A stretch of DNA of 64,000 bases from Actinopolyspora lacussalsi (GCA_030803735.1 JAURUC010000001.1:83501-147500); one strand, 5' to 3'; shown: positions 44,307 to 53,479, counted from the first letter of the stretch. Translations and numbers: made by a program. Notes: generated by a model from the sequence alone, not told the origin.

Positions 44307-44933
44307 ATGCCGATCAGAACACACCGCGGCCGTGCCGCCGTATACCGCAGGTTATGGGGCTGGCCGCTGCGTTCCCCCAAACACCTGATCATGGCGTTGG
44401 TGCTGCTGGTCGCGCTGGTCAGCGTCGTCGGGCTGCTGCTCCCCGAGATCTCCTCGCGGGGTGGCGCCGCGCCTCGCACCGACGGCGATTCCGTCGACTA
44501 CACCGTCGACAACGGCACGCGGGAGAGTGCCTCCGAGGGCTCCGACGAGAGCACCGGCCGGGAGGAGCTCGGTGGAGCTCCGCCGACGATCTCCGTGCCC
44601 ACCGTCACGGTGGAGTCCACCGCGCCCGATCCGGCGGGCATCGACGTGGCGCGTTCCTGGGTGACGAACTGGGTGCGTCACTCCACCGGTGAGCAGCGGC
44701 AGCAGTGGCTCGACCGGTTGCGGCCCCACACCACCCCCGAGTTCATCGGTGTGCTGGAGACCGTCGAACCCGCCAACGTGCCCGCCACCGAACTGACGGG
44801 CGAGTTGCGAACCCAACAGTCGACGAAGAACTCCATGCGGGTACTGGCGCCCACTGACGGGCCCACGCTGCGGTTGCACGTGGTCCGGGCGGAGCAGGGC
44901 TGGCGCGTTGCCGGTTACGACAGGGTGGACTGA
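44307..44933 (+). CDS. Membrane-anchored extracellular protein, VirB8/TcpC-like
   Basis: 208 residues. A basic N-terminus, one helix (LIMALVLLVALVSVVGLLL, about 31-50), a 70-residue Ser/Glu/Asp linker, then a compact domain of about 95 residues beginning VARSWVTNWVRHSTGEQRQQ. This is the NTF2-like arrangement of VirB8 and TcpC scaffold proteins. The assignment rests on topology and position, not on a clear sequence motif. GAGAGGG precedes the ATG. Confidence 0.65.
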   Translation: MPIRTHRGRAAVYRRLWGWPLRSPKHLIMALVLLVALVSVVGLLLPEISSRGGAAPRTDGDSVDYTVDNGTRESASEGSDESTGREELGGAPPTISVPTVTVESTAPDPAGIDVARSWVTNWVRHSTGEQRQQWLDRLRPHTTPEFIGVLETVEPANVPATELTGELRTQQSTKNSMRVLAPTDGPTLRLHVVRAEQGWRVAGYDRVD

Positions 44934-44934
44934 T

Positions 44935-45921
44935 ATGCGCAAGATCGCTGTTGTCCTGGTGCTGCTCACCGGTTTCGGGGGGCTGATCGGTGTCGGTGCC
45001 GTCACCGGCCTGCTGGCCGGCATGGGAGGAGGCGGCGGCAACTCCACCTGGTCGGGTTGCAGCACCGCGTTGGCGACCTCGGGAAACTCCGCCCAGCGCG
45101 GGCAGCGCATGGCCGCCCGGCTCGAACGCGAACAGCGCAGGATAGCCACTCGGATCATCGAGATCGGCAAGCAGCGCGAGTTGCCGCCGCGCGCCTGGCA
45201 GATCGCTATCCAGGCGGGCAAGACGGAGTCGAACCTGCGCAATCTCGACTACGGGCACGCCGATTCGTTGGGCGTGTTCCAGATGCGGCCCTCGATGAAC
45301 TGGGGGACCCCGCGGCAGGTGACCGATCTCGGGTACGCGATCAACAAGTTCTACGACGTACTGCTCGACGTCGAGGGCTGGAAGCGGATGCGGCCCGGTG
45401 CCGCGGCACAGGCGGTGGAGCGTTCGGCGTTTCCCGACCGCTACCACGAGGCCGAGGCCATGGCGGCACACCTGGTCAGCAACCAGGGTGACGTCGCCGC
45501 GCTGAGCGGCTGCGACGAGATGCCGAACACCGGTTCCCTGGTCCGCGAGGCGATCGACTACGCCAAGCGGCAGCTCGGCGCCCCCTACGAGTGGGCGGCC
45601 GAGGGGCCGGACACGTTCGACTGCTCCGGTCTGACGCAGCAGGCGTACGCCGCCGCAGGGGTGCAGATCCCGCGGGTCTCGCAGGACCAGTACGACAGTG
45701 GCGGAGCCAAGGTGGAACTGTCCCAGGCGAGGGCCGGGGACCTGGTGTTCTGGGGAACCGGGCGACAGTCGACCGACGTGCACCACGTGGCGCTCTACCT
45801 CGGTGACAGCAAGGTGCTGCACGCTCCGCAGCCCGGCGAGGAAGTCCAGATCGCCAAGCTCTGGGACGGCGGCGAGCTGTTGCCGACGGCGGTGCGGCCC
45901 ACGCTTTCCAGGTCGCGGTGA
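44935..45921 (+). CDS. Peptidoglycan hydrolase: lysozyme-like plus NlpC/P60
   Basis: 328 residues. N-terminal helix (about 3-29), then a lysozyme/transglycosylase-like domain with Glu98 in GKTESNLRN and SLGVFQMRPS, then NlpC/P60 peptidase with Cys230 (TFDCSGLTQ), His284 (HHVALYLG) and a third polar residue near LHAPQPG. This two-enzyme layout is that of VirB1/TcpG-type hydrolases that open the wall for a secretion channel. It follows the VirB8-like gene by 1 nt. Fits the cluster well. Confidence 0.88.
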   Translation: MRKIAVVLVLLTGFGGLIGVGAVTGLLAGMGGGGGNSTWSGCSTALATSGNSAQRGQRMAARLEREQRRIATRIIEIGKQRELPPRAWQIAIQAGKTESNLRNLDYGHADSLGVFQMRPSMNWGTPRQVTDLGYAINKFYDVLLDVEGWKRMRPGAAAQAVERSAFPDRYHEAEAMAAHLVSNQGDVAALSGCDEMPNTGSLVREAIDYAKRQLGAPYEWAAEGPDTFDCSGLTQQAYAAAGVQIPRVSQDQYDSGGAKVELSQARAGDLVFWGTGRQSTDVHHVALYLGDSKVLHAPQPGEEVQIAKLWDGGELLPTAVRPTLSRSR

Positions 45922-46052
45922 ACTGTCGTGAGCGATCCCCGAACGACAGCACCGGCAGGTGAGACGGGCACTCGGACGCGATCGCGCCGAGAATGTCCAG
46001 GTCGGTCGAACGGTGACCGAAACGGTTCGCCGCACGCTCCAGGAGGAACAGC

Positions 46053-46484
46053 ATGTTCACCCCCGACCCGATTCCACGGCCCAACGGTCCGCCCGCTTCC
46101 AGCACTCCGCTGGGGGACTACCTCTCCGAAGAGCACCACGGCGTCGATCAGGCCTATGCCGTGCTGCCGCGTTCGCTGGCCGAGTCCATGCCGCTGCCCT
46201 GGCAGCGGCACATGCGGGAGTTGCTGGCCGAGTTCCACCAGGCGTTCGGACATCTGAAATGGCCGGTCTACCGCGTCGTACCCACCAGGTACGAGCGACT
46301 GGTCGACCTGGACGAGGAGCAACTGGCCGAGATCGGATACACCATGGAGGTCGACGACACCGGCGAACTGGAGTACCGCTCCCGGGACGGCGTGCCGATC
46401 GAGCATCCGGAACAGCAGCGCGTCCTCGTGCCCTGCCTGGACCCCATCCCGCGCCGACACGGAGGTTCCCGGGGAAGCACCTGA
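46053..46484 (+). CDS. Hypothetical protein downstream of the secretion-like cluster
   Basis: 143 residues, no signal peptide or membrane helix and no recognised family. A Pro-rich start is followed by a compact region with Trp and aromatic residues (MPLPWQRHMRELLAEFHQAFGHLKWPVYRVV cut here as MPLPWQRHMRELLAEF) and a DLDEEQLAEIGY segment, then a basic tail. AGGAGG-type bases precede the ATG. Same strand as the cluster after a 131-bp gap, so it may be a soluble partner or substrate. Function unknown. Confidence 0.6.
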   Translation: MFTPDPIPRPNGPPASSTPLGDYLSEEHHGVDQAYAVLPRSLAESMPLPWQRHMRELLAEFHQAFGHLKWPVYRVVPTRYERLVDLDEEQLAEIGYTMEVDDTGELEYRSRDGVPIEHPEQQRVLVPCLDPIPRRHGGSRGST

Positions 46485-46561
46485 TCCGCCGGGCGGGTGT
46501 CGTCGGCCGCGCTCGGCGTCGTGAACGTGACATTCCTGTTCCGGCGTGCCAGGCTCGTGTC

Positions 46562-46783
46562 ATGGACCCGAACAGCTGGTTCTTCTGCTTGAAGCACCGA
46601 CGAGTCGAAGCGCCGGGTGAAGTGTGCCGTTCGCTCAACCGTCTCGGTCCATATCCTGATCGCGCTTCGGCCGAACACGCGCTGGAACTGGCAAGGCAGC
46701 GCACCGAAGCGGCGGACGAGGCCGATCTGCGTTGGGAACAGCAGCCAGGGGCCGAGGGGCGCCCAGGGGCCGAGGAGCGCTGA
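46562..46783 (+). CDS. Conserved small actinobacterial protein
   Basis: 73 residues starting MDPNSWFFCLKHRRVEAPGE. The pattern W-[FY]-[FY]-CLKH...RLGPY...A-A--ALE recurs in small actinobacterial proteins of unknown role, of SPOR-like appearance. The Cys and His of CLKH and a second Cys could bind metal, which is only a guess. It ends 6 nt before the RNB gene and is probably co-transcribed with it. Confidence 0.65.
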   Translation: MDPNSWFFCLKHRRVEAPGEVCRSLNRLGPYPDRASAEHALELARQRTEAADEADLRWEQQPGAEGRPGAEER

Positions 46784-46789
46784 GTACCG

Positions 46790-48301
46790 ATGGCAGCGGC
46801 GCGGACCTCCCAGCGGATCGATTCCGCCGCTGCTGCAGAATCGGAGAACCCGGACGCCGGGGAAGTGGCCCCTGAAGAGGCCGTGGTTCCTGTCGGGACG
46901 GCTTTCGCCGGTATCCGCCGCGAGTTCGGTCTGCCCGGCGAGTTCCCTACCGCCGCCCTGGCGGAGGCGGAGCAGGCCGTGGCCGAGCCGCTGTCTTCCG
47001 CCGAACGCACCGACGCGACGGGTTTGCCGCTGGTGACCGTCGATCCCGAGGGCTCCAAGGATCTCGACCAGGCAGTGCTGCTGCGGCGGCGGGGGCGCCG
47101 CGGTTTCCGGGTGCACTACGCGATCGCCGACACGGCCGCCTTCGTTGCCCCTGGCGGCGCGTTGGACCGGGAGACGTTCCGCCGTGGCCAGACCCTCTAC
47201 CTGCCGGACGGCAATATTCCGCTGCACCCGCCGTTGCTTTCCGAGGGAGCGGCCAGCCTGCTGCCCGAGCAGGTCAGACCGGCCGTGCTCTGGACCGTCG
47301 ATCTCGACAGCCACGGTGCCCCGATAAGAGTCGACGTTCGCCGCGCCGTGGTCCGTTCCGTGGCGGCGCTGGACTACCGGGGGCTGCTGCGGTCCTTCGA
47401 GGCGGGCGAACCGCACCCGGCGGTGGAGCTGTTACCGGAAGTCGGCCTGCTGCGTAGGGAGCAGACGACGCACCGTGGGGCGATCGAGCTCGGACTCCCG
47501 GAACAACGGGTGGAGTTCTCGGACAGTTCCGGCTGGCGACTGGGTCTGCGTCCCCGGATGTGGCTCGAGGCGTTCAACGCCGAGATCTCCCTGCTCACCG
47601 GCATGTGCGCTGCCGAGATCATGCTCGCGGCCGGGGTGGGGGTGCTGCGCACGGTGCCCGACCCCGATGAGGAGGCCGTGCTGGGGCTGCGGCGTTCGGC
47701 GGAACGTCTCGGGGTGTACTGGCCTCCGGAGCAGTCACCCGCGGAGTTCCTGTCGGCTCTGGAACCGTCGCGTCCGGAGTCGTTGGCCCTGCACGTGGCT
47801 GGGACCCGACTGCTGCGCGGCGCGGGATACACCGCCTTTCGGGACGGGAAACCGGCTGTGGTCGGTCACGCGGGGATCGGTGCCGCCTACGCGCACGTCA
47901 CGGCTCCGCTGCGACGGCTGGTGGACAGATTGTGCACCGAGATCTGTCTCGCCGTGGTCGCCGGACGGCCCGTGCCGGAATGGGTTCGGGAGGGCATCGT
48001 GGAGCTTCCCTCGGCGATGGGAAATTCCGACCGGCTGGCCTCGCGCGTGGAACGGGCGTGCATCGCGCAGGTGCAGGCGTGGGAACTCGCGGATCGGCTC
48101 GGTGAGGTCTTCACGGCGACCGTGCTGCGCACCGACGGCGAGGCGGGTACGGGCGAGGTGTTCGTGCCCGAGCCGCCGGTGATAGCGCGTTGCCGCGGTG
48201 CCGAACTGGTTCGCGGTCAGCGGGTTTCCGTACGGCTCGTCGACGTCGACTCGGCTCATCGCGAGGTCCTTTTCGAACTCGCCGACGCTCCCTCCGGCTG
48301 A
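46790..48301 (+). CDS. RNB-domain ribonuclease (RNase II/R family)
   Basis: 503 residues. The RNB catalytic core has Asp85, Asp91 and Asp93 in DPEGSKDLDQAVLL, the segment HYAIADTAAFV, and the later LPDGNIPLHPPLLSEGAASL and YAHVTAPLRRLVDRL. It degrades RNA 3'-to-5'. The N-terminal cold-shock domains and the full S1 domain of RNase R are missing, so it is a short actinobacterial form. Gene context gives no further hint. Confidence 0.92.
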   Translation: MAAARTSQRIDSAAAAESENPDAGEVAPEEAVVPVGTAFAGIRREFGLPGEFPTAALAEAEQAVAEPLSSAERTDATGLPLVTVDPEGSKDLDQAVLLRRRGRRGFRVHYAIADTAAFVAPGGALDRETFRRGQTLYLPDGNIPLHPPLLSEGAASLLPEQVRPAVLWTVDLDSHGAPIRVDVRRAVVRSVAALDYRGLLRSFEAGEPHPAVELLPEVGLLRREQTTHRGAIELGLPEQRVEFSDSSGWRLGLRPRMWLEAFNAEISLLTGMCAAEIMLAAGVGVLRTVPDPDEEAVLGLRRSAERLGVYWPPEQSPAEFLSALEPSRPESLALHVAGTRLLRGAGYTAFRDGKPAVVGHAGIGAAYAHVTAPLRRLVDRLCTEICLAVVAGRPVPEWVREGIVELPSAMGNSDRLASRVERACIAQVQAWELADRLGEVFTATVLRTDGEAGTGEVFVPEPPVIARCRGAELVRGQRVSVRLVDVDSAHREVLFELADAPSG

Positions 48302-48459
48302 TTCCGGGTGGCACCCTCGCATCGCCCCGTTCCGAGTCGGCCCGCCCGTTGCCGGACGAACTTCCGTCCGCGTTCGCGAACACGCCGTGCCGGTGGGACG
48401 CTTTTGGTTACCGTCGGGTAATAAAGTGTGCTGGCACGTGATCGGAGTCGATAGGAGTA

Positions 48460-49128
48460 ATGGTGGTTGACGTTCGGGAACTGACCGTCGGAGTGCTGGG
48501 CGGTACCGGCGCGCAGGGCAAGGGGCTGGCCATCCGGTGGGCCCAGGCGGGGTTGAAGGTGTTGATCGGTTCCAGGTCGGCGGACCGGGCCGCCGAGGCG
48601 GCCGAGGAGATCGCCACCACCAGCGGCGGTTCGGTGCAGGGAAGGAGCAACTCCGACTGCGCCGCCGAGGCCGACGTGGTGCTGGCGGCGCTGCCGTGGG
48701 AGGCGCACGCCGACACGCTGCGCGAGTTGCGTTCGGAACTGGCGGGCAAGATCGTGATCGACTGCGTCAATCCGCTCGGTTTCGACAAGAAGGGGCCCTA
48801 CGCGCTGCCGGTCGAGGAGGGCAGCGCGGCCCAGCAGGCGGAGGCGCTGCTGCCGGACTCCAGGGTCACCGCCGCGTTCCACCACGTCTCGGCCGTGACA
48901 CTGGCCGACACCGACGTCTCGCACGTGGACCTGGACGTGCTGGTCCTCGGGGACGACCGGGAAGCCACCGATCTCGTCAGGTCGCTGGCCGACGTCATCC
49001 CCGGCGTGCGCGGCATCTACGGCGGCAGGCTGCGCAACGCGCACCAGGTGGAGGCGCTGACCGCCAACGTCATCGCGATCAATCGGCGCTACAAGGCGCA
49101 CGCGGGAGTGCGCATCACCGACGTGTGA
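48460..49128 (+). CDS. npdG: NADPH-dependent F420 reductase
   Basis: 222 residues. Moves hydride between F420 and NADP. The N-terminal Rossmann motif is VGVLGGTGAQGKGLA and the NADP phosphate-binding SRS follows in LIGSRSADRA. Conserved are DCVNPLGF and RVTAAFHHVSA. Short for the dehydrogenase families but exact for NpdG/Fno. AGGAG lies close to the ATG at 48460; the GTG at 48463 would have better spacing, changing only one residue. Confidence 0.92.
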   Translation: MVVDVRELTVGVLGGTGAQGKGLAIRWAQAGLKVLIGSRSADRAAEAAEEIATTSGGSVQGRSNSDCAAEADVVLAALPWEAHADTLRELRSELAGKIVIDCVNPLGFDKKGPYALPVEEGSAAQQAEALLPDSRVTAAFHHVSAVTLADTDVSHVDLDVLVLGDDREATDLVRSLADVIPGVRGIYGGRLRNAHQVEALTANVIAINRRYKAHAGVRITDV

Positions 49129-49349
49129 CCGGGTTCGCCGCGTCCGTCCCCGCGTCGCCGCTTCCCGCTCGACTGGCGACGTCTCGGGACCCGGTCGACA
49201 ATGCCTCGTGCGAGGACGCGTCCGGCGGCGTGCGCTCGGCCCGGCTCAACACGCTCGCCCGGGGCCGAGCGAGGCCCCGGGCGGTGTGGCTCGGTTCGAC
49301 CGGACGAGCGCGAGGGGCCGAGCGCCCGGGGCCGAGAGCGGGAGACAGC

Positions 49350-50621
49350 ATGAGCGCCGCCGAATTCCCGGCAGAAACGGCCACCACCGGTGAGTGGGTG
49401 CGGCAGCGCAACCGGTTCACCGAGCGGGTGACCGCGGACGGGTCGTCGGGTTGGACCGCCCTGCCGGGGCGGTACCACCTGGTGGTGAGTCTGGCCTGTC
49501 CCTGGGCGCACCGCTCGTTGATCGTGCGACGGTTGCTGGGGCTGGAGCACGCGATCACGCTCGGCGTCGTCGATCCGCTCCGGGACGAGCGCGGCTGGCG
49601 ATTCACGCTCGACCCGGAGGGACGTGATCCGGTTACCGGCATCCGATTGCTCTCCGAGGCGTACCTGGCGAGCGATCCGGAGTTCAGCGGGCGCTACACG
49701 GTCCCAGCCCTGATCGACGTCGAGTCCGGCACGATCGTCAGCAACGACTACCACCGGCTCACCCTCGACTTCGAGACCGAGTGGCAAGCGCTGCACCGCC
49801 CCGGAGCCCCGGATCTCTACCCGGTGGAGCTGCGTACGGAGATCGACGAGATCGACCAGCTCGTCTACCGCGACGTCAACAACGGCGTATACCGCTGCGG
49901 TTTCGCCACGTCACAGCGTGCCTACGAGCGGGCCTTCGACGCGCTGTTCCGGCGGCTCGACCAGCTCTCCGAACGGCTCGAACGGCAGCGTTACCTCGTC
50001 GGTGGGACGATCACCGAAGCCGACATCAGGCTGTTCACCACACTGGTGCGGTTCGACGCCGTCTACCACGGGCACTTCAAGTGCAATCGGCACAAGCTCA
50101 CCGAGCTGCCGGTGCTGTGGGCCTACGCCCGCGACCTGTTCCAGACGCCCGGTTTCGGCGAGACGGTGAACTTCGAGCACATCAAGAACCACTACTACCG
50201 CACCCACCCGGCGATCGATCCCAACGGGATCGTGCCCGCCGGGCCCGTGTCGGCGGAGTGGCACACCGTTCAGGAAACGTGTAAAAGTGTTCCTGAGCCG
50301 TCGTATTGCTACGCGGCCTTGGCCGCACCCGGAGGTGCGGTCTTCCCGTGGCGATACCCCATGCCAGCAGGGCTGGTCTCACCGGAGTTTCCAGCGGGCT
50401 TGTTTACCGTCCCGGCGCAACTCTCCGTGGACGCCGCCGTAGCGGACACTCGAAAGACCTCGACACGGCTTGGTTTTCACCACCCCGAACTCCTTCAATA
50501 CGGACAGTATCACACTGTCCTACATAAAGTTACACAGGGATGGGAACAGTCAACAACCCCGCACGGCAGGGCGGCACTGGGCGGGAGCCCGTTCGGCACG
50601 GGCACCCCGCCCGCCGACTGA
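49350..50621 (+). CDS. Glutathionyl-hydroquinone reductase-like (Xi-class) GST with an in-frame transposon insertion
   Basis: 423 residues, about 95 more than normal. The N-terminal thioredoxin fold has the catalytic Cys in SLACPWAHRSL, and the C-terminal GST-Xi domain contains NFEHIKNHYYRTHPAIDPNG. In actinobacteria the thiol partner is likely mycothiol. The family tail TTPHGRAALGGSPFGTG is found only after about 97 codons of foreign sequence (50262-50552) that is homologous to the tnpB element end. The frame stays open across it. Whether the protein still folds is unknown, since the insertion is in a C-terminal extension. Start ATG 49350 with GGGAG upstream. Confidence 0.82.
   Translation: MSAAEFPAETATTGEWVRQRNRFTERVTADGSSGWTALPGRYHLVVSLACPWAHRSLIVRRLLGLEHAITLGVVDPLRDERGWRFTLDPEGRDPVTGIRLLSEAYLASDPEFSGRYTVPALIDVESGTIVSNDYHRLTLDFETEWQALHRPGAPDLYPVELRTEIDEIDQLVYRDVNNGVYRCGFATSQRAYERAFDALFRRLDQLSERLERQRYLVGGTITEADIRLFTTLVRFDAVYHGHFKCNRHKLTELPVLWAYARDLFQTPGFGETVNFEHIKNHYYRTHPAIDPNGIVPAGPVSAEWHTVQETCKSVPEPSYCYAALAAPGGAVFPWRYPMPAGLVSPEFPAGLFTVPAQLSVDAAVADTRKTSTRLGFHHPELLQYGQYHTVLHKVTQGWEQSTTPHGRAALGGSPFGTGTPPAD
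50262..50552 (-). mobile_element. MITE-like remnant of a tnpB element inside the GST gene
   Basis: 291 bp that interrupt the GST C-terminus. The low-coordinate end equals the tnpB element end (CCGTTCAGGAAACGTGT), and the first 169 nt align with 26133-26301. No tnpB reading frame remains. The other end carries the hairpin GGACAGT-ATCAC-ACTGTCC (50502-50520), a possible left-end structure. Exact boundaries are ambiguous by a few bases. The length is a multiple of three, so the host frame is kept. Confidence 0.78.
50267..50435 (-). ncRNA. Stand-alone omega-RNA-like scaffold
   Basis: Same length as the segment at 26133-26301. Hairpins: terminal 50271-50276/50290-50295; CGTA-TTGC-TACG (50302-50313); a 7-bp stem 50323-50329/50334-50340; CCAGC-AGG-GCTGG (50364-50376). 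Stems two and three differ from the tnpB copy on both strands yet still pair. Without tnpB next door it could only work with TnpB made elsewhere. Whether it is transcribed is unknown. Confidence 0.6.
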
Positions 50622-50723
50622 ACCGACCTCCGGGATCGCCCGATGGTCGCCCCCGTGCGGGGAAGGCGCCGACTCGCGTCCCGGCTGGTCAACCACCTCT
50701 CGCCCGGGAGAGCGGTTCTCGAA

Positions 50724-51617
50724 TCAGTCGAAGCTGTGCTGGGAGGTGGGGAACTCCCCGTTGCGCACGTCGGAGGCGAACTCGCTCGCGGCCCGCGCCA
50801 GCTCGTTCCCGACCTCGGCGTAGCGCTTGACGAAGCGCGGGGTCTGACCGGTGTTGAGCCCGGCCATGTCGGTCCACACCAGCACCTGGGCGTCGCACTC
50901 CGGGCCCGCCCCGATTCCCACCGTGGGAATCTCCAGCTCGCCGGTGACCCGCTTCGCGGCGTCCGAGGAGACCATCTCCAGTACCACCGCGAAGGCCCCG
51001 GCCTCCTGCAGTGCCCGTGCGTCGGCGAGCAGGTTCTCCACCTGGTCGCCGCGCCCCTGCACGCGGTAACCGCCGAGACCGTGCTCGCTCTGCGGGGTGA
51101 ACCCGAGGTGGCCCATCACCGGTATCCCGGCGGAGACGAGCGCCTCCACGTGCGAGGCGTAACGCCGCCCGCCTTCCAGCTTGACCGCGTGCGCCCCGGC
51201 CTTCATGAACATCACGGCGGTGTGCAGCGCCTGCTCCGGCGACGCCTGGTAGGAACCGAACGGCAGGTCGGCCACCACCAGCGAGTGCTCGGCGGCCCCG
51301 GCCACGGCCCGAACCAACGGCAGCAGCTCGTCGACCGTGATGGGCAGCGAGGACTCGTAGCCGTACACGGTGTTGGCCGCCGAGTCACCGACCAGCAACA
51401 CCGGGATGCCCGCCTGGTCGAAGATCCGCGCGGTGTAGGTGTCGTAGGAGGTCAGCATCGCCCACGCCTCGCCACGACGTTTGTACTCGCGCAGGTGGTG
51501 GATGCGGGTCCTGCGACGCGGCGCGGTAGCACCGTAGGGGGCCGAGGTCTCGGCACCGGCGGCGTTGCCGGTGGCGGTGTGTACCCCGGCGGCGCTCGGG
51601 GTGTTCTGTTCGGACAT
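50724..51617 (-). CDS. panB: 3-methyl-2-oxobutanoate hydroxymethyltransferase
   Basis: First step of pantothenate synthesis: transfers a hydroxymethyl group from methylene-tetrahydrofolate to ketoisovalerate. About 297 residues. Conserved are [50 protein letters not shown] and [20 protein letters not shown]. The ATG at 51617 is chosen with AAGAGG upstream; an ATG at 51623 is nearly as good. In mycobacteria panB is also next to the glnA2/TAP-protease region. Confidence 0.95.
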   Translation of the reverse strand: MSEQNTPSAAGVHTATGNAAGAETSAPYGATAPRRRTRIHHLREYKRRGEAWAMLTSYDTYTARIFDQAGIPVLLVGDSAANTVYGYESSLPITVDELLPLVRAVAGAAEHSLVVADLPFGSYQASPEQALHTAVMFMKAGAHAVKLEGGRRYASHVEALVSAGIPVMGHLGFTPQSEHGLGGYRVQGRGDQVENLLADARALQEAGAFAVVLEMVSSDAAKRVTGELEIPTVGIGAGPECDAQVLVWTDMAGLNTGQTPRFVKRYAEVGNELARAASEFASDVRNGEFPTSQHSFD

Positions 51618-51822
51618 GTTCATCCTCTTCCTCGCGGCCCGCACTGCGGGTCCACGGGCTCGTAACGGATGCTTGTCCCCCAACAGTGGCACGGTTGCCG
51701 TTCCGGTTCGACAACTTCTGGCGCACGTCACACCGGTCCGCCGCTATTCCGGCGCGGAGCGGTTTTCCCGGGCGGCGAAACTCGTTGACTTCCAGCACGC
51801 TCGAAGTGTGACTTTCGATGAC

Positions 51823-52653
51823 ATGACGACGATCGAAGCGCTACATCTCGATATCGACGAGTGGGACGTCGCCACCGTGTCGGTGGACGACTACCTGATC
51901 AGGATCGGACAGCCCGAGCCCGCTATCCCCTCGGTAGCGGTGTTGCACGCCCTGCACGAGGCGCACGTGCGCACGATCCCGTTCGAGAACATCGACGTGC
52001 TGCTGGGCAGCCATCCCGGGGTCGGGCTGCGGGAGATCCAGCACAAGCTGGTGGGCCGCAATCGTGGCGGCTACTGCTATGAACACGCCCTGCTGTTCGC
52101 CGCCGTGCTCGAACGTCTGGGATTCACCGTCTCCCGGCACATGGCCCGGGTGCAGCCGCTGCGTCCCGGTCCCTACAGCCACATGATGCTGCTCGTCTCG
52201 TTCGCGGAGGGCGACTACCTGGCAGATGTCGGTTTCGGCGTCGTCCCGACCCCGATCCCGTTGCGGGACGGTGTCGAGGTCGAGCAGTACGGCATCCCGC
52301 ACCGGCTGAGCCACGACGGCACGTTCTGGCACCTGCAGCACCAAACCGAACGCGGTTGGGAATCGCTGCACGCCTTCCAGCCGCTCCCCAGCAGCCCGGT
52401 GGACTACGAGGTGGGCCATCACTACACCTCAACCCACCCGAACTCGCCGTTCGTGGACAAGCCCATAGTGATGCGGCCGGAGCCGGGCAAAACGCGTAAG
52501 CTGATCGGCGACGAGCTGCGGGTGGAGCACGTTTCCGGTGAGGTGGAGCGGACCCCTGTTCCCGGTCACGAACTGGGGAAGCGACTGCGTGAGCTCGACA
52601 TCGAACTCACCGAGCGGGAGCTGTCCGCACTGCGGGCCAAGCTGGGAGTGTGA
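51823..52653 (+). CDS. nat: Arylamine N-acetyltransferase
   Basis: 276 residues. Acetylates arylamines or hydrazines from acetyl-CoA via a Cys-His-Asp triad: Cys85 in RGGYCYEHAL, His120 in GPYSHMMLLV and Asp135 in LADVGFG. Start: ATG 51823, with GTG 51808 as an alternative; neither has a strong ribosome site. Divergent from panB. In mycobacteria the homologue is tied to cholesterol catabolism, but no such genes are seen here. Confidence 0.92.
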   Translation: MTTIEALHLDIDEWDVATVSVDDYLIRIGQPEPAIPSVAVLHALHEAHVRTIPFENIDVLLGSHPGVGLREIQHKLVGRNRGGYCYEHALLFAAVLERLGFTVSRHMARVQPLRPGPYSHMMLLVSFAEGDYLADVGFGVVPTPIPLRDGVEVEQYGIPHRLSHDGTFWHLQHQTERGWESLHAFQPLPSSPVDYEVGHHYTSTHPNSPFVDKPIVMRPEPGKTRKLIGDELRVEHVSGEVERTPVPGHELGKRLRELDIELTERELSALRAKLGV

Positions 52654-52692
52654 GCCGAGTTCGACCGCTTCGCGGTACCCCCGAGTGCGCGG

Positions 52693-52710
52693 CGATTTCG
52701 GGAGAAATTG
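52693..52710. repeat. 18-bp intergenic palindrome, copy 3
   Basis: CGATTTCGGGAGAAATTG, degenerate at two positions, between the convergent NAT and PH-like membrane protein genes. Confidence 0.55.
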
Positions 52711-52746
52711 ACGCGGGCCGAAGGGAAACGGCACTCCGCTCCGAAG

Positions 52747-53373
52747 TCACCTGGCCGAGGGGTGCTGGTTCTCCTCCCGGATCCCCTGCCGCAGCCGTGG
52801 TTGGAAGCGTTGCAGCCCCTCGTCGACGATCGTGGCGGCCGTCTTGTTCGGTCCGAGCGAGAGCCGGTAGTGCGCTTGGGTCTCCCCGCCTCGAAGGAGG
52901 TGTTCCAGTTCCGGGTGGCGTCGCTGGAAGTCGTGCCCGGCGGGGTAGAGGTCCATACGCACCTGTGCCGAGGAGCGGCCGAACCTCGAGGGTGTCCATT
53001 TCCGGTGCACCTCGACCCCGGCCAGTTCCTGCCAGCGGATGGTGAAGGGTCGGCCGCGCGGGTCGTGCCAACGGATGCCGGTGTGTTCGAACACCAGTTG
53101 CTGCGGTCGGGAAATCACCGGCCACAGCAACGCTATGAGCACGGCCACGGCCACCAGCGCGGCGCCGAAGATCCCGGAGAACACGCGTGCCGCCATCGGA
53201 CCGTCCACGTTGTTCGTGATGCTCCCGAGCAGCACGAGCACCCCGAACGGTCCCAGAACCAGCGCGCCTACCAGCGCGTTCCTGCGCAGCCGCTTGCCGA
53301 GGTCGAACACGGCGGGAGTGATCCCCGGGGCGGCTGAGTTCGGACCGTTCGGTTGTTGTCGCTGGGATGCCAC
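52747..53373 (-). CDS. Membrane protein with PH-like C-terminal domain
   Basis: 208 residues. Two adjacent helices (ALVGALVLGPFGVLVLLGS region and FSGIFGAALVAVAVLIALLW) are followed by a beta-rich domain (LVFEHTGIRWHDPRGRPFTI, ELAGVEVHRKW) like the bacterial PH domain seen in small actinobacterial membrane proteins. No enzyme motif. The GTG at 53373 is chosen because the upstream open frame overlaps a DUF397 gene. Function unknown. Confidence 0.65.
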   Translation of the reverse strand: MASQRQQPNGPNSAAPGITPAVFDLGKRLRRNALVGALVLGPFGVLVLLGSITNNVDGPMAARVFSGIFGAALVAVAVLIALLWPVISRPQQLVFEHTGIRWHDPRGRPFTIRWQELAGVEVHRKWTPSRFGRSSAQVRMDLYPAGHDFQRRHPELEHLLRGGETQAHYRLSLGPNKTAATIVDEGLQRFQPRLRQGIREENQHPSAR

Positions 53374-53479
53374 GATTCGGCACCGTAGCGTACCGGTGGG
53401 TGTTCCAGCAGGCGTTTTCGGATTTTCGCGGGCGTGACCGGCCGAGTGTCGGACCCGGCCGGAGTTCTCCTGCCCTTGA

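Noticed and set aside
51565..51822. Upstream extension of the NAT gene
   Set aside because: It would overlap the divergent panB start; the family N-terminus begins near 51823.
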